A stretch of DNA of 64,000 nucleotides from Siphonodentalium dalli. Taxonomy: Eukaryota > Mollusca > Scaphopoda > Gadilida > Siphonodentaliidae. The notes below the pieces were generated by a model. The model was given only the letters and a program-made list of their open reading frames with translations. It was not told the DNA's origin and searched no databases. Where the stretch lies: positions 281,227,426 through 281,291,425 of the forward strand of contig CP136063.1 in NCBI GenBank assembly GCA_032622095.1. The letters are read 5' to 3'. Made by a program: the position numbers and the translations under genes. Shown piece by piece: positions 26,801 through 41,800 of the stretch; position 1 is the stretch's first letter; each line of letters opens with the position of its first letter.

Positions 26801-29800
26801 AAGATATTTATTATAGGAGATACATATTTTGGGTAAAAAAATATTATGTTTGTCATTTACAGAATGAGGTCTCCAGAGGGTGAATTTAGTGATGCTATTC
26901 CTCACAGCAGGCTAGCATCACCAAATTCACCCTCTGGGGACCTCATTCTGCTTAGGCCTTATCTTCTGGGAAGTATCTATAGCCTCAAACTAACATTGTT
27001 TTTAGCAGTTTTCCCTTCCTCTTATTTTCTGAAGATAAAATGCATAATCGAAGTGACTAATGGTTGAACATCACCAACTTCAACTGGGGAACTTCAACCT
27101 GATCCTAGGTCTCCCATAGCAGTTGAGGTCTAAGCAGAATGAGGTTCCCAGAGGGTGAATTTGGTGATGCTAGCCCATGATAGCATCACTAAATTCACCC
27201 TCTGGGGACCTCATTCTGCAAATGACACACTATTTGCAGGCATGCGTAGATACCTGTTATCTGGAGAGCTGTGTGGTCCCATAGCCAGTCGCTGAGTAGG
27301 ACTTCAATGGATCTTTCTACAGCTGTCAGTAAAATGATTATAAGCAGATATGTTCTATAAATTAGCAACTGGGGTTGTCATTTGCTGCATTGAAAATTCT
27401 GATGCCATCTTTGGTCACCCTAATTTTTATATCCGTACATATATTGAGTGTTTAATTATCTTTTTTTAGACAATGTTTTTGTTGTCAAATCATAATGTAT
27501 TGAACTTGTTGCACTGAAGTTGGAAATTTGTCCATGACTGTAGCAGTGTCCTTCATTTTGACATTTTACTTCTACGTTCTATTCATAGTGACGGCTTAAA
27601 TTATAAGAAATAACTCTTGTTTCAATTAAGGTTATGAGTTATAACCAAAAATTTTAAGATAAATTTCCTATAACATGCATTATCAAATTTGTCTTCTATC
27701 TTTTCTTAATAACTTAATTGAAACAAGAGTTATTTCTTGAATGTACCTTTGACATATGTATTATATCATATAATTCTCAATGCATAATGGATACATAAAT
27801 CTTTTTTGTGGCACCTGAACTTGTCAGAATGATCTGTGACTTAAAGCATCTCAAAATTATATAAACAACCTTCATTATCTTCTCATAAATATCCAGATTA
27901 TCTATTTATCTTGTCTTCCACTTACTACCATCATTATCTTCTCATGTATACCCAGATTAACTATTTATCTTGTCTTCCACGTACTACCATTATACTATGT
28001 ACATTTACTATTCTGAGGAGAATGCTCTATATGAGCATTTAAGGCATTTTACCAAATGGTCTTCCTCCATTTAACTATTCACATACTGACCTAATGTTGG
28101 AATTTAAAATTATGTTTTGGAAGAAATAAATATTGTTTCAATAAACGATTTATCCATTTAATTATATATTATTTTCTGATTTTGTTTTATCTTTTCAGAC
28201 ACCAGTAACACCTTCTAAACAAGTTTATGATTTAGAGCAGGTAAGAAATTTGATACATCTATTGTAGCCCTGTTAATTAGTGCCGGCTATCGGCTGAGCC
28301 GAGGAAAATGCCAAGAAAAAAATAATTTGTGGGCTATTATTAGCCAAGGCTATTATCCGAGCCTGCCAATGTTTTGTGAAAAATTGAAACAAATTGCTGC
28401 AGGCATTGTAATGACATTGATATTTTTTCAGGAGAAGATGTTACCAGGGGTTGTCATGTCAATAGGTGGTCAAGTGTTTGAGATGCTATACCATCTGTCT
28501 GAGCTTGAAGAAGACAGGTAAGTTCTAATTTATTAGTATAGTCTGAGAAGACAGGTAAGTTCTAATTTATTAGTATAGTCTGAGAAGACAGGTAAGTTCT
28601 AATTTATTAGTATAGTCTGAGAAGACAGGTAAGTTCTAATGTAATGACTCACAATCAGGAGGCCTCAAAATATGTTGCTGGATATTTGCAGAATGAGGTC
28701 CCCAGAGGGTGAATTTAGTGATGCTAGCATCACTAAATTTACTCTCTGTGGATCTCATTCTGCTTAGGCCTCATCTTCTTTGGAAATTAACAAATTTTTT
28801 TAGTTTAGTTTCTCTATGTTTCCAAATTGGCAGATGACACAATGCATAATTGAGGTGCCCAATGGGTGCACATCACCATCTTTGAACTGAAACCTTTGTT
28901 TAGGTCTCCCATAGCAGATGAAGCATTGTATAATGAGGTCTCCAGATGGTGAATTTAGCGATACTAGGCCGCTGTGTGGGGAAGCATCACTAAATTCACC
29001 TTTGGGGCCTATATAAATAGTGGGGTCAGATTACTTGTCAAAGACATCTATTTCCAAATTCCATGTATGTAGCACCAATCAGAAGTCAATATTAGTAGCA
29101 TAAAGATAAAAGTATCCAATTGATGCTATTAAAGTAACACAATATGACGTAATTTGGGGGAAGCCTGCACACTTCCAGGAAATGACATTTCGATGAGACT
29201 ACGATAGACTCAGTATGACTCTAAGCATGTGTTTACACAGACTGATTACAATCTTGGTTTAACACAACGATCTAAGGACTGCCAATACCAAATATCACTA
29301 TCCTATCATTACCTTCCAGCCATAAATATCACTATCCTATCATTACCTTCCAGCCACAAATATCACTATCCTATCATTACCTTCCAGCCACAAATATCAC
29401 TCTCCTATCATTACCTTCCAGCCACAAATATCAATATCCTATCATTACCTTACAGCCACAAATATCACTATCCTATCATTACCTTCCAGCCACAAATATC
29501 ACTATCCTATCATTACCTTCCAGCCACAATAGAAGATCATTTGATTACTTTTTTGTGCAAAAATTCTTCTTAATTTTTCCAACTATAAACTGATAACATA
29601 GTGTCAGACTTTTTCACCCACTGACCGACGCGCGAAGCGCGTCCAGTGGGTGTACTATAATCGTAGGACTCATGCGTTTCTGCTGAACTGAACTAGTGTC
29701 TATGCGTTTCTGTTGAGCTGCACTGACGTTTGATCGCATAATAAAATTATAATCATTATCAAAGCACACGTTTGGATAACACCGCCATAAACTGTTTCAT

Positions 29801-32800
29801 ATTATGCTGTTGAGCTCATATCGTCAATAAAATTAGAGTTATAACTCATTAAACTAAGAATTACTGCTAACGTATTTCTACCAATTGGGTAACTAGATTC
29901 AGGTTGAGTTGGAACTTGAGAAATTTTTAATTTCAACCAATTGAAATGCCGCTGGAATTGGAAAGGGTTAAGGTTGTGGGGCAACGCAAATGACGTCATC
30001 GAAAACAAGGCGCCTCAAAGTGAGTCAAAAATCGTACACAGTACATGTCTCGCTTCGTCTCGGAATCGTGATTTAAATTCATTCATTTTGACTGTTACTG
30101 TGTCCTAAGATATTAAAAACTTGTGGAATGTGCTTAGGGAGGATTGTTTTTATATCTAATAAGTGGGATTTACCTCCCAAAAAGGTGAGTTTCAGGCCTG
30201 CATTTGTTGTCAATCTGTATTATCTGATTCTGACAGCGCTCGTCTGCAACTGTAATTGGCAGAATTCGCGTGTTTGACTAAACGTTTTCTCCACTCGATT
30301 CTCTCAAACTGCACAATAATCGGTCAAATTCTTTCAATAATTCTATCTAAATACATCTTAGCTATTATTCGGATCAGATCTCCCCGTCGAGAAAGCGATA
30401 TGTTGACCAAAATGACACTTGAGAAAGTTGTTTACATTTTGAGCGCCCACTGCGTCTGCCTGCGGCACAGTACACGCTCGATTTTTATCATGGAAACAAA
30501 TCAATTTCTTCCATCTAAAAGATAATTACGTGCTGGACCCTGTCATTTTAGGAATATATAAGTATTCCACGCAGACATACCTCAGACACAGCTTAAAATT
30601 TTGAAAAATAACAGTTTTATCGACATAAATCGATTTGAATGGGAAAATCCCGTGTTAAAATTTATCATCGAAAAAAAATAATTTCTTCCATCTAAAAAAT
30701 AATTACGTGCTGTACCCTGTCATTTTAGGAATATATAAGTATTCCACGCAGACACACCAAGTCTCAGCTTAAAATTTTGAAAAATAAGAGTTTTATCGAC
30801 ATAAATCAATTTGAATAGCAAATCCCATGTTAAAATTTATCATCGAAAAAAATTAATTTCTTCCATCTAAAAAATAATTACGTGCTGTACCCTGTCATTT
30901 TAGGAATATATAAGTATTCCACACAGACACACCAAGTTTCAGCTTAAAATTTTGAAAAATAAGAATTTTATCGACATAAATCAATTTTAATGGCAGATCC
31001 CATGTTAAATAAATTTTAGGGCCCTGCGAATGTTTTCTGAGCTGTTCCATATTGGCCACCAGCAGGGGCGTAGCAAGCAAATTTTATTGGGGGGGTATAA
31101 CCATTCATCGCGAAGCGATGATCCGACGCCGAAGGCGTCTGTGGGGGAGAGCAGCAGAGAGGGGGTCGCCCTCTCTCGATGGGGGAGGGTTCTCACCCGG
31201 GAAAATTGGAAGCTTAAAGTGGCTCTCTGGTGGCTTCTGACCCATCTGACATTGTTTTCCCACCCACTACATTATCATAGATTAGATCAACATTCTTATC
31301 ATTTAACAATTGTTATTTCATAAAATGGTAAGCCGATTGAAAGTGTAATGAACAAATAGGTATATGGGAATTCATGTTGTGTTATTATCTAGTCATTAAT
31401 GATGTGAAATTACTCCCATAATTGGGATCAGATATTCAGAAAGTAAATATGTCACAAACAACCATGAGAATGAGAAAGTAGACTACATGGATACACACAT
31501 CACCATGGGTATGTATCGTGGGGTATTTATCGTGTGGGTATGAATAGTGTGGGTATGTATCGTGGGTATGTGTAGTGGGTATGTATAGTGGGTATGTATT
31601 GTGGGGGTATGTATCCTGGGTATGTATAGCGTGGTTATGTATAGTGGTGGTATGTATTGTGTGAGTATGTATAGTGTGGGTATGTATAGTGTGGGTATGT
31701 ATAATGTGGGTATGTATAGTGTGGGTATGTATAGCGTGGGTATGTATAGTGGTGGTATATATTGTGTGGGTATGTATCGTGTGGGTATGTATAGTGTGGG
31801 TATGTATAATGTGGGTATGCATAGTGTGGGTATGTATAGTGTTGGTATGTATAGTATGGGTATGTATCGTTTGGTTATGTATAGTGTGGGTATGTATCAT
31901 GGAGGTATGTATGGTGTGGGTATGTACTGTGGGGGTGTGCATTGCCGCGATCGTCGGCGATACTTCATTAGTTTGCCAAATATTTTTACTAACCTTTGGA
32001 AAATATTGGGGGGGTAAATACCCCCCTTGCCCCCCCGGTTCCAACGCCCCTGGCCACCAGAGTCCATATTTGACAGGTTCTACCTGATAATTGTGCGACA
32101 GTACAGTCACGTTACTTTATACGTCAACATTGGTCATTATCACCCGACAAATTTATTTCGGTCTATCGTATCAACCGCCTGACTAAGTGTCAACATTGGT
32201 CTTTATCGCTCCACTAATTTTTATCGTCTCATCGGTATGAATTCCATATCCAATTATCCACATATAACCAATCGAACCTCTAATCCCGGTCCAATTTATT
32301 TTTTTCATCGCTATAGTCAAGTTACGTAATATTTTATCATGTGATACTTGTACTTATATGTCTATGGTATTACTATAGTATATGGTATACGTATATCAAT
32401 TGCTATTCCTTTCTATATAATCCTGGTGCCATCTATAGAGATAGAGATAATTTCAGTTCCCCCCCCCCCCCAATTTTATATCATTGCCGCTACAGTACAG
32501 TCGCGATGCATCACATGGCAACATTGATCGCTATCGCTCTACTAATTTATGTCAGTTCATCGTTCCCCTTTTTCTCCGAGTCTATTTAACCAACCCAACA
32601 TCTAATCCCGGCCTAAATTATTATTTTTATTTTCATCCGTATACCGTAGTTGTGTTACATACATATTTTTATCATTTGATTCCAATTTGCATTGTACCAC
32701 TATAAAAGTCCATAAATGACTATTCTGGCACTATATAGAGATAACTAAGATTATGACACCCCCCCCCCCCCCCATTTTATAGCCTTGTTGCAACAGTAGA

Positions 32801-35800
32801 GTTGAGATGCATGATATGTCAACATTGGTCGTTATCGCTCTACAAATTTATATCGGTTCAACCCTTAGTTCCCTGTATCGCCCACTCCTCCCTCAATTTA
32901 TTTTTTCATTTGTATTATAGTCTCGTTACGTACATATTTTATCTCTTGTAACTTTTGCTTCAACATGCCGAGTTCTGCTGCAGACGATACAAAACTGACA
33001 ACATTTCGAAATGTAAGCAGGCTTCAAACTCATCTTATCCAAGAAACTTGTGTATAAGGTGTACTCGCATTTGTTGCGTTAAAAACCAAAGGTCCCAAGT
33101 CAAGGTCCAAAATCCCCAACACACTGATGTGAGGTTTAATGATAACTCACATCTACATAACCTAACCAATATAAGGATGTGAGGTGTAATGATAACTCCA
33201 TCCACATACAGTAATGTCCAAAGTAATTGACCACTTAACCACAGCAGAATTATGGGTAATTTTTCAGGATTTTAAATCCTGAAAAATTACCAATAATTCT
33301 GCTGTGGTTAAGTTGTCAATTACTTTGGGCATTACTGTAACCAATATAAGGATGTGAGGTTTAATGATAACTCTATCCATATAATCAATATACAGGTGTG
33401 ATGTTTAATGATAACGACATCCACATAACTAATAACTATGTGTGAAAATTAAATAAAAAAATTAAATTCCATGATGGCGTCCAATATGGACTATCTAATT
33501 CTGCTCCGATTATTTCAATGATATTTTAATTCACTGGGATCCAAAACCCGACCTACGGGAGCGCGCTTCGCGCACGACTGTATCTTATGCATATGTGCAT
33601 ATTTAATAAGCCAACAATTGGAATCCCAACAGAGAAGACTGGCGTAGGTCCCTTGCGCATAGACATCGTTGATGATCTCTATGGGAAACCAACTTGACAT
33701 TTAATAGACAATTTCGATGAACTGCAATAACTTAAGGAATCTCTAATTGAGCTCAAGCCCAATAAGAATATTCCTTCAGTTATTGTGCTTAAGCGCAGTT
33801 AGAGATACCTTATTGCGCTTAAGCACAATGTGATATTCCTGTGCAATAAGGAATATTCTTATTGCGCTTAAGTGTAATAAGACATTCCATATTACACGTA
33901 AGCGAAATTACATCAATATTGCACTTAAGCGCAATTAATATCTCTCTCATTAGATCACCCTTGTGCAAATAGTAGAATAATCCTATATTTGTTCCACCCA
34001 TTGTACCATGGAGATGGACTACACCACCTGAATTATAGGGAGTTTATGTTCTATATATAATATATTCCTTATTAAGAGATTCCTTATTGGCTTTTATTAT
34101 ATAAGCGCAATTTGTAAATTCCATTATTGCGCTTAAGCACAGTTAAATATATCATTATTGCGCTTAATCACAATAGAGATTCCCTTATTTTGCTTAAGTG
34201 CAATTAGCTCTTCTTGCGATTAATTAAAAAAAAGTTATAATTGTATTGTAACTATTGTTTTGTCCTTTAATATTTCCCATACATCATGTACACATCTATT
34301 ATGCTAGAATGGTACTATTATTACTAATACCACTCGTAGTAGATAATACCACCTTACTGTCAATATCCTATCATGGTTAGTTTCAAATCATAACATTAAT
34401 TGTTATTACTATGTGTGTACTGTACATGTACATCAGTCATCAATTAATAATATTTTGCTATTTTGCATGCGAAGTGGAAGACCCTCCAATAGCTTATCAA
34501 TACCACTCGGGACAGTGGGTGTTTTCCTCAATTAATTGAATTTCTTGTTAGTTTGGTGCTCACAAAATTGCGAAATTATAATTGTAATCAAAATTTACCT
34601 CAAATGACTTGTCTGAATGTAAGGTTGCAATTTGAATGCCAGACATCGTTACTTTCTGTGGAGTTGAATTGTTTACATAATCTTCTACTTTAAGAATAAC
34701 ATCTCGAGTTCGCCGGCTGCTGATGCTGATTCCAACAGATCCTAATGTTTCTGACGCCATGGATTCCATTACTCAGAAGGTATGATTGCTTAAATGTATC
34801 TATAAATCTATCTATAAATATCCCTTTCATATAATTAGCCTGAAATCTTGAAGACGTCTTTAAAGTAACAAAATAGATTGTGTTAGGTTACAGGACTAAT
34901 GTATTATAGTGTTAGGTTACAGGACTACTGTATTTTAGTATGCATATCACTAATAGATGGTGTTAGGTTACAGGACTACTGTATTTTAGTATGCATTTTG
35001 GTCTTAACATAATTTTGAATCAAACCGATAGAACCAGTTCTGTGAGAGAATTTTTAGATTTTACTCTTTGAAAATTATGTAAAATGGAAAATTTTATACT
35101 TAGAGAAATTATCCATTTTGGAACTTTCAATTATATAACAAAATTTGTTTATAGCTCTTTGACTCTGCAATTATCTGTTTCTTTCATTGTCTTTTCAAAG
35201 GAAAGAAAATGAATCAGATAAAAGTATTTTAACCCTTTGAGTGCCAGGTCGATTTTTGTATCAACCCATATACCCTGTGCCAATGCATTCTCTTATATAT
35301 GCGAGTCGACCATAGGTCGCCTCGCATATATAAGAGAATGCATTGGCCTAACAATTTTTTTTTTTTTTTTTTTTTTTTTACAATTTTAATAATTTATTCT
35401 TATATTCTTTTACAGACTTATTTAGTAGGTTTAGGGCCGATGAGATCGGCCCCTGGCACTCAAAGGGTTAAAAGGAACTGGATAACAACTACTGAATTGA
35501 AATTGAATCTCGAAGCTTTGCATAACCTTATTATTCATTTCCTTCCTCTTACTTCTTTACTAGGGTTTCAAGTCTTCCTTGTCATCTGATGATCTCAGTC
35601 CGAGAACAAGTCCGCGAGCTAGTCCTAAGAAACAGACTCATGTGACGGTACCGAGTCCGCGACCTATGCCTGAAGACATTCTCAGGGGCCTGTTTGATAT
35701 CATCGGTCCAGACATGTCCGTCTTCAGGGTGCTGTACAACCTTGAGGTATTTATTTCTTTTACAATGTCACTGCTGAATCAAATCACATGCAATTTACAT

Positions 35801-38800
35801 TTAAGTGTTTCCAGGATTTTTTTACCCTGTGCCAATACATTCTCATAAATTTCATATCCAAATAGATAAAAAAAAGCATCATTGTTACAAATTACACACC
35901 GTGAATATTGTTGGTGGAATCATTGCCGTATGTTTATTACCCAATAATTCGTCCTGATTAAAATAGTAAATATTTACATTTGTGCGTAAGTCAATCTCTG
36001 TGTTTTCTGAAATGGTACAGTCAATGAGGTTGGAATTTTCTACAATTCTTCCAATGAAGATAGTGTTTGGATGTCCGATTTTTGTATCGACCCATATACC
36101 CTGTGCCAATGCATTCTCTTATATATGCGAGTCGACCATAGGTCGCCTCGCATATATAAGAGAATGCATTGGCCTAACAATTTTTTATCATTTTTTTAAA
36201 ATAAATGTTTCTTAAATTTTTTAGGACATAAAATAAAAAACATCCATTACCCTGCAGGGAGCCCCACACATATATAGAAGCATATAGAAGAGTGTCGTCT
36301 GCTCATGTTTGTCTGGGGCTCTGTATGGGTGAAATTATAAAATTGTTAAAGAATACAAGAAAAAATTATTAAAATTGTAAAAAATTGTTAGGCCAATGCA
36401 TTCTCTTATATATGCGAGGCGACCTATGGTCGACTCGCATATATAAGAGAATGCATTGGCACAGGGTAAAAATCCCGACTTACGACTGGACTTGATATGA
36501 CGGGTCACATTTTCTTGCCAATTGACAGATTGAGGTTATAATCTGTATAAATGAATAAATAATTATCTGATAGCCAATTCACTTATCTGTTGATCCTGTT
36601 GTTAAAATAAATGTCAGTTCTTCCGCAGTTAAAGTTTCTTCTAAACTCATAACCTGAACTTTGAATGATTTGATCCAAAATAGAAGGATGTTCCAAAGTA
36701 GCCATTTTACAAATTTGTTGATTTAACAATAATAACCACTTGATTTTAGAGTTATCCATCTTACAACCGCAATTTGTCCATTTTTAGCACGTGGTCCTCG
36801 AAAAGATTGGTCCACAAACAATAGAAACAGCAAATTTCAAACATTGATATCTAATCACTCTGAGCTTTGATGGGTGGATTCCTTGACTCGAATCAAATAT
36901 TTTTTACCCCCGAAGCCAAAGAAATAGTAATTTAGGAGCGTCTGATCGGATTGAGTACCTTTAAATGTTAGCTATATCAAGCTGTAAAAAATAAATGCTG
37001 CTTCAATTTTGTTTGATAGTAGTCATTCTATTCACATTCTTACTTGAGGAATGTTAAGCAACACCTTGCATTGCTGATGCGATCAACTTGACTCTCATTC
37101 GGATGATTCCACCCCGTTGATGACACCATGTTGTTCATCCATCCAGGTACAGTCCACAGTTTCCATATCCCCTAATTTGCTGACAATAAAATGCATAATA
37201 CAGGCGACTAACGGGTGCACATCACCAACTTCAACTGGGGAACTTCAATCTGATCCTAGGTCTCCCATAGCAGTTGAGGCCTAAGCAGAATAAGGTTCCC
37301 AGAGGGTGAATTTGGTGATGCTAGCTGTAGTGTGGGATAGCATCACTAAATTCACCCTTTGGGACCTCCTGCAAATGTCAAGCACATTATTTCCAGGCTT
37401 AACCAGGGTTAATATAGATTTTCAAAAAAACTACAGTGATCTGATAATTGCTGACACTTGGCTAACCATTGTCATCAAAGTAATACGTTTGATCCCTTAT
37501 AATTTGCTTTGTAGGTACTGAGTAGTAAGCTGGTGCCAGTGACAGAGGATATTGGGACACAAATCGGGTCTCATACATTCTGTAACAGCTTCCTCAATGC
37601 CGGCGGACTGCAGCTTGTTGTTAATGTTCTCCAACCAGAAGCGTTCCCTCAGGAAACTAATTACCAGATACGACAGGGCTGCTACTCTATATGTCTACAG
37701 TTAGCAAGGTAAGTTCCCTCTGGAAAATATCTACTAGATACAACGTCTAATATTCCGACCTACAATTATGTTGTTCATGCCTATGAGTGAAATTTCCTAA
37801 AAATATAATTGTAAGGCCAAGCAAATAAAAGAATTGATTCTCGGGCTATTTAGAAAAAAAACACAGTGACCTTGCTTTCAACATATGAATAAGGCCAAAA
37901 AAAATTAATGAATTGATTCTCAGGCACCGCCGCTCTCATAAAATAGGGGCCGCCTAACTCTTTTTATTTGAAATCCAAACAACCAACGATCAAATAATTC
38001 AAATCGCAGCCGATTCGCGTTCAAGTGGCGAGTTCGTGGCGAGTTCTCCGTTTGCGGAAGTGCCGGAATTCGCTATTTCTGGTTTACGCTTTTAGCACGT
38101 GGTAATGTAATAATTACGACAGGAATACCACTTCGAAACGAACTACGGCGAGTTATGGCAGTGCGCTGCTGGGGAGATGATAGGCCTCGGTATTTACGCA
38201 AAAAACATGATTAAATAAAGCGAACTAATGTCATTCATTAAAGCAGGTTGCATTATTTACAGTTATTTATAAGTTCACAAACAAACGAGTCGTGCCGTTT
38301 CTTCACCGGCAAATTCCGTGATTTGAAAAAACACGATGTTGTTGACATACCAACTTATATTTCGTGACAAAATTGTCAGAAAATGGGCTGTATTGTCCAT
38401 AGTTCTGCGATAAAACAATTGGGCAAATGGCCGAAAAAATTTGGACAAGGTTGATGGTTGCCATCCACAGTGTAAGACGTGTCTTGAAAAATTTCAGACA
38501 GTGCTATCTCGTAAGCGCAACTTCTCTAGTGATAAACAGGAGAAGTTGAAAGCTAAACGAAACAAGGCAAAATGAGCATGTCTGCAATTTCCCAAGACGC
38601 ATTTAAACAGTGTGAATGGCAAACATCAGTTTAATACCTCACTATATTTAATATAATCATTCCATTTTCCGTCCTTTCATTTGCTTAGCTTTAAGAGGAA
38701 CAACCTCGATGTTATTTTAGAAGTAGGATACTTCAATGCATATATTTTATTTTATACACTTTTCCAGTTTTATTTCAATACTAGTCTGTTGTTTTGTTTA

Positions 38801-41800
38801 TTGGTTCGCAGTCTCAATTATAATGATTCCACAATTAATTGAGCCTTCTGGTCTTGATTTCAGGGATCCCAGATGTATGTCTGAACTGGCCGCTGGAAAT
38901 AAAAAATAAAAATAAAAACCGCCCTCCCTCATTCATTTGAAAAAAAAAATTGCCTGAGAATCAATTCATTAATTTTGTTTGGCCTAATCAATATATATTT
39001 AACTATGATATAATTTACTTATTGTTTCTCAATTCAGATTTCTGCTCTGTGGACAGCAGACATCAGGAGAATCACCCACTAACCTTGACCTCTCTGAAGA
39101 CATTAAACATGTGGCAGCTGCAGCAACTGCTATGTCAAGCTCACCCTCGGCAGTCGCCGCAGCAACAGTCTCCGCCACAGCAATCATCCCAGAAATCATC
39201 ACCATAACTACAGCCGGATGCAGCTCCATTCAGGTATTTATTAATATAGAGTATTCACTAGGGCCCATAAGAATACTTAGATTCAAAAGGAAGTGGACTG
39301 CTATTCCTCTTCCCAGGGACCAGCCTATACCAGATCAGATCATGACGGGAGGTTCATGAATTTTTGCAAAAACCCTGTGCCAATGCATTCTCTTATATAT
39401 GCGAGTTGGCCATAGACCACATCGCATATATAAGAGAATGCATTGGCCTAACAAATTTTATATTATTTTTCATAATTGTAAAGAATCTAAGAAAAAATGA
39501 AAAAAGTGATTAAAATTTTTTAAAAGAATGTAAGAATGTAATGATAAAAATTGTTAAAGCATGTAAGAACAAATGATAAAAATTGATAAAGAATGTAAGA
39601 AAAAAAAAAAGATAAATTGTTAAAGAATATAAGAAAAAATTATAAAAGAAATTATAAAAATATTAAAGAATATAAGAAAAAATTATAAAATTCGTTATAG
39701 AATGTAAGAAAAAATTAGAAAAAATTAGAAAAATAAGTACAGAATGTAAGACAAATTGATAAAAAATTAGAAAAAATTGTTAGGCCAATGCATTCTCTTA
39801 TATATACGAGGCGACCTATGATTGACTCGCATATATAAGAGAATGCATTGGCACAGGGTCTTTAATGTTGAACCAGCGCAGCTTCCATCATGAAAGGATT
39901 AACAAATAAATTTAATCAGGGCAAAATGACTTGGCCCTACCACATAAAATGAGGCACGGTGCTTGTTCTCATGGGCGTAGTGGGTCTACAAAATTTTAAT
40001 TGATCAGTAAGTCGCTATAGAACAAAAATAGGAGAGATGTAATATGTCAATTAAACTTATGAAACAATGGTTAAAATATGGAGTCTTTATATTCACTTCA
40101 TGACCCTAATAAATGACTAATACCCAAACATAATTGTGAGAGAATAGCAGCATTTTATATCATAATCAGGAGAATGTTAGGATTTTATTTCATAATTTTC
40201 TTATCAGCGGTTGTTTAAAAATGCCAAAAATATTGACCGAACGAAACGAAATGAAATCCTGAACACCTTTACTGTGCTCTACTAGGGAGGGAGTGATTGC
40301 CAATTTTCGCCTGTCAACTTTGGAATTTTCAGAGCGACTTCGCCTGACTGCAAAAACAAGGCAAACCACGTCGCCCTCTCGGCTGGTTCCTGCCTCTTCC
40401 TACGTTTAATTAAACAGGTGATGAAAGCTATGAAGAAGTCAAGACTATGTTTTATCCCTTTCTGTACTAAATGAATTCTCCAATCAGTTATAAAATTATA
40501 CATAGGAATGATCTATTGTTCAATTGGAGGGGAGTTCCCGATAAATGAGCACACTTCGGAATGACACAAAGATAATAAAAGTGCAGAAGAATTCATATTA
40601 TTTGGTGGGAAATGTTCAGATAATAAGTTCAACAAATGACCTATTGTTGAACTTATTAGCTGAACATTTCCTATGGAAACTACTCGTCGATGAGTACTTA
40701 GTAAAGCAAGGGTTAATGATCAGACTCAACTGTACAGGCTCCAGTGAACATAAATTATTTATGGAATTAATGGAATGACGACAAAGAACTGCGGATGTCA
40801 CATCAATATATATATCAGTCAAGTTAACAGCAAAAGAACTGCGGATGTCACTTCAATATATATATCAGTCAAGTTAACAGCAAAAGAACTGCGGATGTCA
40901 CTTCAATATATATATCAGTCAAGTTAACAGCAAAAGAACTGCGGATGTCACTTCAATATATATATCAGTCAAGTTAACAGCAAAAGCAGCAGCTTATTGA
41001 CAGAAGGCTATGGCTGGAGTGTAACTGTTCTTGTTGTCACCCTATAATGGCATGCGTCTACTCATGCCCTGTTTCTCTCTCTGGACTTTGGTACCACAAT
41101 GCCGGAAGGGGGTTCTACTTGTAGTGGCCTAATTACCCCCAGGCCTGAAAATATAGTGAGGTCCCCAGAGGGTGAATTTAGTGACGCTACCATGCACAGT
41201 TGGCTATCATCACCAAATTCATCTTCTGGGGACCTCATTTTGCATGGCCTCATCAGCCATGGGAGACATAAACACAGATTTAAGTTCCCAGATGGTGATA
41301 TGCACCCATTGGGCACCTCAATTATGCACTGTGTCGTCTGCCCATTTGGGGATATAGAGAAACTAAATTAAAAAAGAAACTTTCTAAATAAACTTTAAAA
41401 CTTTCTAAATAAACTTTAAAAATCAATTCCAGAGAAGATAGGCCGAAGCAAATTGAGGTCACCCAGAAGGTGAATTTACTGATGCTATCCCTCTTTGCGG
41501 GGTAGTGTCACTAAAGTTACCTTCTGGGGACCTCATTCTGCAAATGTCCAGCTCCATGTTTTCAGGCCTGCTTACAACACAATCTTTCCTCTGACTTTGT
41601 GTCCTGGTTTAGCAGTTGAAACGACACTTAACCCACACCAGTGTTCACGCTGGACCGAAAAAAACTTTAGCCAAAAGTTTAGCCAAATGAAAATTTTATT
41701 AGCCAAATGAAAAAAACTTTAGCCAAATGTTTTTTGGCCAAATTAAAAACAATTTGGCCAAATTAAATCATCGTTTTCTGGTCGGTTCACAATTAATGAC

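Noticed and set aside
31436-32110. His/Thr-rich 224-codon minus-strand frame
   Set aside because: A by-product of the 15-bp tgtgggtatgtatag minisatellite; other frames are equally open.
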